From: Oscillospiraceae bacterium
Lineage (GTDB): Bacteria; Bacillota_A; Clostridia; Oscillospirales; CAG-272
Direction: 5' to 3'
NCBI GenBank assembly: GCA_015064195.1
Contig: SVSO01000127.1
Span: forward strand, 1 to 8,075
DNA length: 8,075 nt
Below are positions 1 to 7,797 of the stretch, one piece after another (the first letter of the stretch is position 1; each line of letters starts with the position of its first letter). Under the pieces are notes generated by a model that searched no databases, was not told the origin of the DNA, and saw nothing but the letters and a program-made list of their open reading frames with translations. The translations under genes were made by a program, and so were the position numbers.

Positions 1-1938
<1,938 letters not shown>

Positions 1939-1939
<1 letters not shown>

Positions 1940-2316
1940 TGGACGATAAAATGCTCATTGAGGCGGCAAGAGAGGCAAGAAAAAATGCATATGCCCCCTA
2001 TTCAAAATTCCACGTCGGCGCGGCAATCCTCACAGACAGCGGCAAAATCTATACAGGCTGCAACTTTGAAAATGCATCCTTCGGCGCAGGAACGTGCGCG
2101 GAACGGACAGCACTGGGCGCAGCCATCACAGCAGGCGAAAGAAATTTCATCGCCATCGCCTGCGTGGGCAAAGATGCATCCATCACCCCGTGCGGAATCT
2201 GCCGACAAGCGCTGGCAGAATTCGGCAACATGAGAGTGATCTGCGCCGGAGAGAGCGGGGAAGAAATGAGAATCTACAAGCTCTCCGACTTGCTCCCCCA
2301 CAGCTTTAGTTTATAA
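1939..2316 (+). CDS. cdd: Cytidine deaminase
   Basis: This cytosolic zinc enzyme deaminates cytidine and deoxycytidine to uridine and deoxyuridine in pyrimidine salvage. The 125-residue product matches the short homotetrameric class (about 125-140 residues). Visible signatures are the N-terminal YAPYSKFHVGAA, the substrate-binding NFENASFG, the catalytic CAER (zinc ligand C53, proton-shuttling E55) and PCGICRQ (zinc ligands C85 and C88), ending in the family-like LLPHSFSL. The chosen ATG shares its A with the ligA TGA stop (TGATG), with GGGAG nine bases upstream. A TTG three bases earlier is possible but less likely. The overlap suggests translational coupling to ligA, although the functional link is only general nucleic acid metabolism. 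No clear terminator follows. Confidence 0.95.
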
Positions 2317-2344
2317 CCAACGCGAGCATAACAACCAACGCGAG
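2315..2344 (+). repeat. 12-base tandem direct repeat just after cdd
   Basis: The 12-mer AACCAACGCGAG occurs at 2315-2326 and again at 2333-2344, an 18-base period. The first copy begins within the cdd stop codon. Two copies are too few to call an array; they could be replication slippage or a paired protein-binding site. Confidence 0.75.
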
Positions 2345-2357
2345 AACTGTGATCGCA

Positions 2358-2387
2358 CAAAAATAAAACGCGCCGCGCCCGTGCGGC
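2358..2387 (-). terminator. Possible minus-strand intrinsic terminator
   Basis: Read on the minus strand, GCCGC, a six-base loop and GCGGC (2387 down to 2372) are followed by CG and then TTTTATTTTT (2368 down to 2359). That is the layout of a Rho-independent terminator, although the stem is only five base pairs plus a wobble. It would stop a leftward transcript, yet no leftward gene is recognised. It could belong to an unannotated small RNA or be coincidence. Confidence 0.3.
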
Positions 2388-2433
2388 AGCACAAAACAGA
2401 GACAGCGCGATAGACGCGGCGCAGATATAGCGA

Positions 2434-2463
2434 TTGTTTCACTGCTGTAGGTGAAGATAGAAT
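2434..2463 (+). promoter_or_regulatory. Weak candidate promoter upstream of obgE
   Basis: TTGTTT (2434-2439) and TAGAAT (2458-2463) are separated by 18 bases. Each departs from the consensus hexamer by two bases or fewer. A short inverted repeat, TTCAC at 2438-2442 and GTGAA at 2451-2455, lies within it. It would leave a leader of roughly 185 bases before obgE. The assignment rests on pattern alone. Confidence 0.3.
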
Positions 2464-2654
2464 AAATCGCCCAAACGCCACGTCAGGCGCGAGGGAAGGG
2501 ATAACAGTCCGCAAAAGAAACAGGGGAGAGATGGAGAAACGAGACGGAAGAATCTTGAGAGGAGCGCAAAATAATCCCTCTAATAAAGCTTTTGCGGAGC
2601 TTTTCTCGAAAAGCGACCGTCTCCCCATAACAAACAAACCAGAAAGGACAAACC

Positions 2655-3935
2655 ATGTTTATCGATAACGTAACAATTCATATAAAAGCGGGCGACGGCG
2701 GTAACGGATGCGTCGCGTTTCATCGGGAGAAATTCGTTGCGGAGGGCGGACCTTCGGGCGGAGATGGCGGATGCGGCGGAAATGTCGTGTTCAAGATCGA
2801 CGAGGGAACCAATACGCTGCTGGCGTTCCGGTATAAGAGAAAGTTTGAGGCCGGGCGCGGCGGTGACGGCGGCACGGAGAAATTCCACGGCAAAAACGGC
2901 GAGGACGTTACGATCCTCGTGCCGGCGGGAACGGTCATCCGCGATGCCGAAACGGGCCGGATCATTAAGGATATGTCCGAGTGCGAACCGTTCACCGCGT
3001 TGAAAGGCGGACGCGGCGGATGGGGAAATCGGCATTTCGCAACCCCGACACGACAGATCCCAAGATTCGCTAAACCCGGCTTGCCCGGCGAGGAGATGGA
3101 CGTCACGCTGGAGCTGAAAATGCTGGCGGATGTGGGCCTCGTCGGCTTCCCCAACGTGGGCAAATCCTCCCTCCTGTCAGTCATCAGCTCCGCACGCCCG
3201 AAGATCGCAAATTATCACTTTACAACACTCCAGCCTCAGCTGGGCGTGGTCAAAACAGGCGAGGGCAAGGGCTTCGTCTGCGCGGATATTCCCGGCCTCA
3301 TCGAAGGCGCGGCGGATGGCGCGGGTCTCGGCCATGACTTTTTGCGCCATGTTGACCGGTGCAGACTGCTCATCCATGTGGTCGATGTGAGCGGCGCGGA
3401 GGGACGTGACCCGACGGAGGATATCCGGAAGATCAATGAGGAGCTGGAAAAATACAGCCCCGAGCTGGCATCCCGCCCGCAGATCTTCGCCGCCAATAAG
3501 ATCGATGCCTGCGACAGAGAGTGCGTGGATCTCGATGCCTTTGAGGATTATGTGAAAAATGAGCTGGGCGCAGAGCTTTTCTATATCTCCGCCGCAACGA
3601 GAGAGGGCGTGGATAAGCTCATGTACCGCACCGCTGAGCTGCTGGCGGAATTGCCGCCGCTCACCATCTATGAGTCGGAAGAACCGGAAATGCCGGCGTT
3701 CGACGAGTCCGCAGAGCGGGAGATCATCGTGAAAAATGTCAACGGCGTGTACTGCGTGGAGGGCAAATGGCTCATGCAGCTCATCGAATCGGTCAACTTC
3801 GACGATCGCGAATCGGTGGGCTTCTTCCAGAGAATCCTGCGGCAGACGGGCGTGATCGATGCGCTGACCGAAAAAGGCTGTCAGGATGGCGACACGGTCA
3901 ACATTTATGATATCGAATTCGACTTTATCGGATAA
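2655..3935 (+). CDS. obgE: GTPase Obg (ObgE/CgtA)
   Basis: This essential ribosome-associated GTPase acts in large-subunit maturation and growth or stringent-type control. The 426-residue product has the complete three-domain layout. The glycine-rich Obg fold spans about residues 2-158, with the GDGG and GGxGG repeats around residues 13-42 and 119-124. The G domain follows: P-loop GFPNVGKSS at 164-172, switch I FTTL at 189-192, DIPGL at 211-215, NKID at 281-284 and SAA at 312-314. A C-terminal OCT domain spans about 345-424, as in Gram-positive Obg proteins. The start is supported by AAAGGA six bases before the ATG and by the conserved N-terminus MFIDNVTIHIKAGDGGNGC. A 338-base spacer separates it from cdd, and the promoter for the next cluster follows, so it may be its own transcription unit. 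All GTPase motifs are intact. Confidence 0.97.
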   Translation: MFIDNVTIHIKAGDGGNGCVAFHREKFVAEGGPSGGDGGCGGNVVFKIDEGTNTLLAFRYKRKFEAGRGGDGGTEKFHGKNGEDVTILVPAGTVIRDAETGRIIKDMSECEPFTALKGGRGGWGNRHFATPTRQIPRFAKPGLPGEEMDVTLELKMLADVGLVGFPNVGKSSLLSVISSARPKIANYHFTTLQPQLGVVKTGEGKGFVCADIPGLIEGAADGAGLGHDFLRHVDRCRLLIHVVDVSGAEGRDPTEDIRKINEELEKYSPELASRPQIFAANKIDACDRECVDLDAFEDYVKNELGAELFYISAATREGVDKLMYRTAELLAELPPLTIYESEEPEMPAFDESAEREIIVKNVNGVYCVEGKWLMQLIESVNFDDRESVGFFQRILRQTGVIDALTEKGCQDGDTVNIYDIEFDFIG

Positions 3936-3950
3936 TTTTCATAAATTGCC

Positions 3951-3979
3951 TTGACATACAGCAAAATTTATATTATAAT
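3951..3979 (+). promoter_or_regulatory. Consensus sigma-A promoter for the paaK-ior cluster
   Basis: A perfect TTGACA at 3951-3956 and a perfect TATAAT at 3974-3979 are spaced by exactly 17 bases in AT-rich DNA. The expected start is near base 3986, giving a leader of about 46 bases before the first paaK ATG. Both hexamers match the vegetative consensus exactly, so strong basal transcription is expected unless a repressor acts. Confidence 0.92.
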
Positions 3980-3985
3980 GTTATA

Positions 3986-4006
3986 TTGAGATATTTTTCA
4001 TATCAA
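3986..4006 (+). promoter_or_regulatory. Palindrome at the predicted transcription start, candidate operator
   Basis: TTGAGAT (3986-3992) and ATATCAA (4000-4006) form an inverted repeat matching at 6 of 7 positions around a 7-base centre. An overlapping reading gives a perfect GATAT/ATATC stem at 3990-3994 and 4000-4004. It starts about where RNA synthesis should begin, a common place for a repressor site. The region is AT-rich, so chance is possible, and no regulator gene is visible. Confidence 0.4.
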
Positions 4007-4031
4007 TACCTGATGAAGAAAGGGCAAAATC

Positions 4032-5330
4032 ATGTTCTGGCAGCAAGAAATCGAAACCATGGACAGAGCGGATCTGGAGCGGCTTCAGCTGAAAAAGCTG
4101 AAAAATCTTGTGGATTACTGCTACAATCGCGTTCCGTTCTATAAAAAACGACTGGATGAGGTCGGCATCACCGCTGACAAAATCACCGCACTCAGCGACA
4201 TTCAGCATATTCCCTATACCACCAAGGATGATATCCGCGATACCTATCCCTTCGGACTGTTCGCCGTGGATAAGCGCGAGATCGTGCGCATCCATGCATC
4301 CTCCGGCACCACGGGCAATCCCACCGTTGTAGGCTATACCAAAAACGATATGCAGATGTGGACGGACTGCGTGTCCCGTCTCGTGGTCGCGGCAGGCGCA
4401 ACGGCTGACGATATCGTGCAGATCGCATTCGGCTACGGCCTGTTCACCGGCGCACTGGGCCTCCATTACGGCCTTGAGCAGATCGGCGCAACCGTTGTTC
4501 CCACTTCCACCGGCAATACCGAAAAGCAGTTGAAATTAATGCGCGATTTCGGCACGACCGCTCTCGTTTCCACGCCTTCCTATGCCCTCTACATCGCAGA
4601 GGTCGCCAAGGATATGGGCATCGACTGCAGAGAGCTGAATATTCGCCTCGGTCTGTTCGGATCGGAGGGCTGCTCCAATGAGATGCGCGCAAAGGTGGAG
4701 GAAGCGTGGAATCTGTTCGCCACCGACAACTACGGCATGAGCGAGCTTTGCGGCCCCGGCGTTTCCGGCGAATGCCGCTATCGCTGCGGAATGCATTTCG
4801 CGGAGGATCACTTCCTGCCCGAAATCATCGATTCCGCCACCGGTGCTGTCAAGGCGCGGGGCGATGAGGGCGAGCTGGTCGTCACCACCCTCTCCAAGGA
4901 AGGCATCCCGCTGCTCCGTTACCGCACTAAGGACATCTCCCGCATCCACTACGAAAAGTGCGAATGCGGACGTACCCATGCACGCATGGAAAAGCCCCTC
5001 GGACGTGCGGACGATATGCTCAAGATCAAGGGCGTCAACGTGTTCCCGACGCAGATCGAATCGGTGCTCGTCTCCATTCCCGAGGTCGGCCCGCAGTATC
5101 AGATCGTTCTCGGCACGAAGAATTACATGGACACCTTCGAGATCAACATCGAGGTCTCCGATCCCTCCGTGCTCACCAGCTACCGCGATCTTGAAAATCT
5201 CCAGCTGAAGGTTCGCCATAAGCTGCAGACGGTGCTGGGACTTGACGCGAAGATCAATCTCGTTGAGCCGAAGTCGCTGGAACGCTTCGTCGGCAAGGCA
5301 AAGCGCGTCATCGATAACCGCCAGAAATAA
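4032..5330 (+). CDS. paaK: Phenylacetate-CoA ligase family enzyme (AMP-forming), copy 1
   Basis: This is an adenylate-forming ligase that converts an aryl acid such as phenylacetate, with ATP and CoA, into the aryl-acyl-CoA, AMP and pyrophosphate. The 432-residue length is typical of PaaK. Visible motifs are the phosphate-binding loop SSGTTGNPT at residues 90-98, the substrate/adenylate motif YGMSELCGPGV at 234-244, YRTKD at 297-301 (ATP ribose-binding aspartate), the hinge region GRADDMLKIKGVNVFP at 324-339, and a C-terminal GKAKRV at 421-426 whose first or second lysine should be catalytic. A CxC pair (C310, C312) precedes the hinge. The ATG has AAAGGG seven bases upstream and is the first gene after the consensus promoter. 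iorA starts 21 bases after its stop. The family is secure; the preferred acid (phenylacetate, indoleacetate, hydroxyphenylacetate or other) cannot be read from the sequence. Confidence 0.92.
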   Translation: MFWQQEIETMDRADLERLQLKKLKNLVDYCYNRVPFYKKRLDEVGITADKITALSDIQHIPYTTKDDIRDTYPFGLFAVDKREIVRIHASSGTTGNPTVVGYTKNDMQMWTDCVSRLVVAAGATADDIVQIAFGYGLFTGALGLHYGLEQIGATVVPTSTGNTEKQLKLMRDFGTTALVSTPSYALYIAEVAKDMGIDCRELNIRLGLFGSEGCSNEMRAKVEEAWNLFATDNYGMSELCGPGVSGECRYRCGMHFAEDHFLPEIIDSATGAVKARGDEGELVVTTLSKEGIPLLRYRTKDISRIHYEKCECGRTHARMEKPLGRADDMLKIKGVNVFPTQIESVLVSIPEVGPQYQIVLGTKNYMDTFEINIEVSDPSVLTSYRDLENLQLKVRHKLQTVLGLDAKINLVEPKSLERFVGKAKRVIDNRQK

Positions 5331-5338
5331 TTTGATTT

Positions 5339-5344
5339 GGGAGA
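5339..5344 (+). promoter_or_regulatory. Ribosome binding site fixing the iorA start
   Basis: GGGAGA lies seven bases before the ATG at 5352. The upstream in-frame TTG at 5337 overlaps this site and has no binding site of its own, which supports the ATG. Confidence 0.8.
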
Positions 5345-5351
5345 AATACAT

Positions 5352-7079
5352 ATGAAAAAAATCATGCTTGGAAACGAAGCCGTGGCGCGCGGCCTTTATG
5401 AAGCCGGCGTACATTTCGTCTCCAGTTATCCCGGCACGCCCAGCACGGAGATCACCGAGGCTGCGGCAAAATATGAGGAAATCTACGCGGAGTGGGCGCC
5501 CAACGAAAAGGTTGCGCTGGAGGCTGCACTGGGTGCGGCAATCGGCGGCGGACGTTCCTTCTGCGGCATGAAGCACGTTGGCCTCAACGTGGCCGCTGAC
5601 CCGCTGTTCATCACCTCCTACACCGGCGTAAACGGCGGCTTCATCATCGGTGTTGCCGACGACCCCGGTATGCATTCCTCGCAGAATGAGCAGGATTCCC
5701 GCCATTATGCAATCGCGGCGAAGCTGCCCATGCTGGAGCCCTCCGATTCCGGCGAGTGCCTTGCATTCACGAAGCTGGGCTACGAATTCTCCGAGAAATT
5801 CGACACGCCCTTCATTCTCCGTCTCAACACCCGCGTCTCCCACAGCCAGTCTGTGGTGGAGCTTTCCGAGCGGGAAAATGTGCCGGTGAAGCCTTACACC
5901 AAGGATGCGTCGAAGCACGTCATGATGCCCGCCAATGCCCGCGGCCGCCATGTGGTTGTGGAGCAGAGACTTGCCGATCTTGCGGAATTTGCGGAAAACT
6001 GCCCCTTCAATAAGGTCATCGAAAATGACGGCGCAAAGCTGGGTATCATCACCGCCGGCCCGTCCTTCTGCTACGCCATGGAAACCTTCGGCGATTCCGC
6101 ATCCTACTTAAAGCTTGGCATGGTCAATCCGCTGCCGACGAAGCTCATTGCGGATTTCGCGGCGAAATACGAGCGCATCATCGTCATCGAGGAGCTGGAT
6201 CCCATCATCGAGACTCACGTGAAGGCCATGGGAATCGCCTGCGACGGCAAGAATCTGCTGCCCATCATCGGCGAATTCTCCCAGGAGCTGCTGGCGGAAA
6301 AGCTGCTTTCCAAGACCGCTGACTGCTACACTCTCGACGAAAACATTCCCGTGCGTCCGCCGGTGCTTTGCCCCGGATGCCCCCACCGCGGCGTATTCTA
6401 CCTGTTCAAAAAGCTGGGACTCTATGTTTCCGGCGACATCGGATGCTACACCCTCGGTGCCGCACCGCCTCTCGGAGGCATGGACACCACCCTCTGCATG
6501 GGCGCATCCATCTCCGCACTCCACGGCTTTGCCAAGGTGCGCGGCGAGGAGGACAAGTGCGTAGCCGTCATCGGCGACTCCACCTTCATGCATTCCGGCA
6601 TCACCGGCCTCGTTGACATCACCTACAACAAGGGCATCTCCACCGTCGTGATCGTTGACAACAGTATCACCGGCATGACCGGCCATCAGCAGAATCCCTG
6701 CACCGGCTACACCTTGAAGGGCGAGCCTGTTACCGGCATCATGCTGGAGAATATCTGTCTTGCCGCAGGCGTTGCCGAGGAGCACATCCGCATCGTTGAC
6801 CCCAACAATCTGGCTGAAACGGAGAAGGTGCTCAAAGAGGAGCTGGCGGCGAAGTGTCCGTCCGTCATCATCTGCCGCCGTCCCTGCGCACTGCTCAAAT
6901 ATGTGAAGCACGATGCGCCGCTGACCGTGGACGCTGACAAGTGCATCGGCTGCAAGTCCTGCATGAAGATCGGCTGCCCGTGCATCTCCATCACCGACAA
7001 AAAGGCGAAGATCGACGCGACCCTCTGCAACGGCTGTCACCTCTGCGAGCAGATGTGCAAATTCGGAGCAATTCAATAA
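5352..7079 (+). CDS. iorA: Indolepyruvate ferredoxin oxidoreductase, alpha subunit
   Basis: This is the catalytic, thiamine diphosphate and iron-sulfur subunit of the cytosolic IorAB complex. It catalyses aryl-pyruvate + CoA + oxidised ferredoxin = aryl-acetyl-CoA + CO2 + reduced ferredoxin. The 575-residue product has the family order. The N-terminal pyrimidine-binding domain (LGNEAVARG, SSYPGTPSTE, WAPNEKVALEAA) covers about residues 5-175, followed by a middle domain. CPGCPHRG is at 340-347. The thiamine-diphosphate domain has GDSTFMHSG at 408-416 and YN then VDNSITGMTGHQ at 425-446. Two C-terminal [4Fe-4S] ferredoxin motifs use C531, C534, C537, C542 and C559, C562, C565, C569. GDS in place of GDG is normal for this family. 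The length is close to or slightly below the usual 580-620. It follows paaK copy 1 by 21 bases, implying co-transcription. A perfect inverted repeat covers its 3' end. Substrate range (indole-, phenyl- or hydroxyphenyl-pyruvate) is inferred from the family. Confidence 0.95.
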   Translation: MKKIMLGNEAVARGLYEAGVHFVSSYPGTPSTEITEAAAKYEEIYAEWAPNEKVALEAALGAAIGGGRSFCGMKHVGLNVAADPLFITSYTGVNGGFIIGVADDPGMHSSQNEQDSRHYAIAAKLPMLEPSDSGECLAFTKLGYEFSEKFDTPFILRLNTRVSHSQSVVELSERENVPVKPYTKDASKHVMMPANARGRHVVVEQRLADLAEFAENCPFNKVIENDGAKLGIITAGPSFCYAMETFGDSASYLKLGMVNPLPTKLIADFAAKYERIIVIEELDPIIETHVKAMGIACDGKNLLPIIGEFSQELLAEKLLSKTADCYTLDENIPVRPPVLCPGCPHRGVFYLFKKLGLYVSGDIGCYTLGAAPPLGGMDTTLCMGASISALHGFAKVRGEEDKCVAVIGDSTFMHSGITGLVDITYNKGISTVVIVDNSITGMTGHQQNPCTGYTLKGEPVTGIMLENICLAAGVAEEHIRIVDPNNLAETEKVLKEELAAKCPSVIICRRPCALLKYVKHDAPLTVDADKCIGCKSCMKIGCPCISITDKKAKIDATLCNGCHLCEQMCKFGAIQ

Positions 7080-7095
7080 ATTTAATTGCTCCGAA
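7062..7095 (+). repeat. Perfect 12-bp stem-loop spanning the iorA stop codon
   Basis: TTCGGAGCAATT (7062-7073) is exactly complementary in reverse to AATTGCTCCGAA (7084-7095), with a 10-base loop that contains the iorA TAA. No T run follows, so it is not a standard intrinsic terminator. In the paaK-iorA-iorB message it could protect the 3' end of iorA, mark a processing site or slow readthrough. Confidence 0.8.
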
Positions 7096-7097
7096 AT

Positions 7098-7157
7098 GAA
7101 GTTGGATCTTCGCACCGACACGGCGCGATCCGGCACGGGCGGAACCGATCCAGCTTC
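7098..7157 (+). repeat. 11-bp imperfect inverted repeat in the iorA-iorB spacer
   Basis: GAAGTTGGATC (7098-7108) pairs with GATCCAGCTTC (7147-7157) with one G-U wobble, enclosing 38 GC-rich bases. The GGATC at 7104-7108 can pair instead with a second GATCC at 7127-7131, so two mutually exclusive folds exist. No T run follows. It ends about 20 bases before the iorB ribosome binding site. It could be an attenuator, a processing signal or a small repeat. Confidence 0.6.
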
Positions 7158-7177
7158 TCATTTGGAACAATCGATAT

Positions 7178-7183
7178 AGGGAG
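7178..7183 (+). promoter_or_regulatory. Ribosome binding site fixing the iorB start
   Basis: AGGGAG lies seven bases before the ATG at 7191. The iorB frame remains open upstream to a TTG at 7086, but that extension crosses both inverted repeats, has no binding site and lacks family similarity. The ATG at 7191 is therefore the start. Confidence 0.85.
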
Positions 7184-7190
7184 AATAAAA

Positions 7191-7769
7191 ATGGCTACAA
7201 AAAATATAATGATAGTCGGCGTGGGCGGTCAGGGATCGCTCCTCGCCAGCCGCATCCTCGGCAACGCGGTACTGCTCAGCGGTTACGACGTGAAGGTGTC
7301 CGAGGTTCACGGCATGAGTCAGCGCGGCGGCTCGGTGGTCACTTATGTCAAATACGGCGACAAGGTGGCATCTCCGGTCATTTGCAAGGGTGAGGCGGAC
7401 ATCATCATGTCCTTCGAGCTGCTGGAAGCCGCAAGATGGCTGCCGTTCCTGAAAAAAGACGGCGTTGTTATCACCAATACCCAGCAGATCAACCCCATGC
7501 CCGTTGTCACCGGCGCGGCGGAATATCCCGCAGAGCTGGTTTCCAAGATGAAGGCGGCCGGCGCGAATGTGATCGCGGCGGATGCGCTGGCCATCGCAAG
7601 AGAGGCGGGCAGTGAAAAGGCGGTCAACGTGGCCCTCATCGGTCTGATGGCCAATGCCCTCGGCTTTGACACCGGGATCCTGCATGAAGCGATCCGGATG
7701 TCCGTTCCGGAGAAATTCCTTGAGCTGAATATGAAGGCGTTCGCCCTCGGTGCGGCTCACAAAGCATAA
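7191..7769 (+). CDS. iorB: Indolepyruvate ferredoxin oxidoreductase, beta subunit
   Basis: This is the small partner of IorA, corresponding to the gamma-type domain of pyruvate/2-oxoacid ferredoxin oxidoreductases; it completes the active complex and likely helps bind CoA or the substrate. The 192-residue product has the usual length. It shows the N-terminal glycine-rich GVGGQG at residues 10-15, the signature EVHGMSQRGGSV at 38-49, and the FELLEAAR segment at 75-82, all expected for the family. No iron-sulfur cysteine motif is present, as expected because the clusters are in IorA. It lies 111 bases after iorA, wider than the tight spacing elsewhere in the cluster, and that gap contains two potential RNA folds. 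A second paaK-type gene begins 28 bases downstream. No promoter is evident in the gap, so co-transcription with iorA is likely. Confidence 0.95.
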   Translation: MATKNIMIVGVGGQGSLLASRILGNAVLLSGYDVKVSEVHGMSQRGGSVVTYVKYGDKVASPVICKGEADIIMSFELLEAARWLPFLKKDGVVITNTQQINPMPVVTGAAEYPAELVSKMKAAGANVIAADALAIAREAGSEKAVNVALIGLMANALGFDTGILHEAIRMSVPEKFLELNMKAFALGAAHKA

Positions 7770-7797
7770 GATATCTATTTTGAAAGGACTGATAACA

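Larger units (their letters stand above)
2317..2654. other. 338-base spacer between cdd and obgE with no convincing gene
   Basis: No plus-strand frame here resembles a protein. The spacer holds the tandem 12-mer, a GC-rich inverted repeat (GCGCCGCG at 2370-2377, CGCGGCGC at 2415-2422), and a left-facing terminator-like hairpin near 2358-2387. It also holds a weak plus-strand promoter candidate (2434-2463), a purine-rich tract around 2480-2570, and a small hairpin at 2599-2614 (GCTTTT, loop CTCG, AAAAGC) with no T run after it. On the minus strand one frame stays open through almost the whole spacer (2637 down to 2311). Its predicted product is rich in Arg, Ser, Leu and Cys and has no domain I recognise. 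The obgE ribosome binding site lies at the right end. Confidence 0.6.

Noticed and set aside
2599..2614. Hairpin GCTTTT-CTCG-AAAAGC as a terminator before obgE
   Set aside because: No T run follows and the stem is AT-rich; it is noted only as part of the spacer.
4536..5951. A 471-codon minus-strand open frame opposite paaK copy 1 and iorA
   Set aside because: It lies antisense to two firmly identified genes and has no recognisable domain; its length follows from the codon bias of the sense genes.
6573..6581. GDS in place of the GDG thiamine-diphosphate motif in IorA
   Set aside because: GDSTF followed by YN and DN is the normal form in IorA proteins, so it is not a lost cofactor site.
6108..7136. 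A 342-codon minus-strand open frame opposite iorA
   Set aside because: It is antisense to the thiamine-diphosphate and ferredoxin domains of IorA, with low-information composition and no family resemblance.
7086..7190. N-terminal extension of iorB to an upstream TTG
   Set aside because: The extra 35 residues come from the inverted-repeat spacer, there is no ribosome binding site for the TTG, and the family N-terminus begins at the ATG at 7191.
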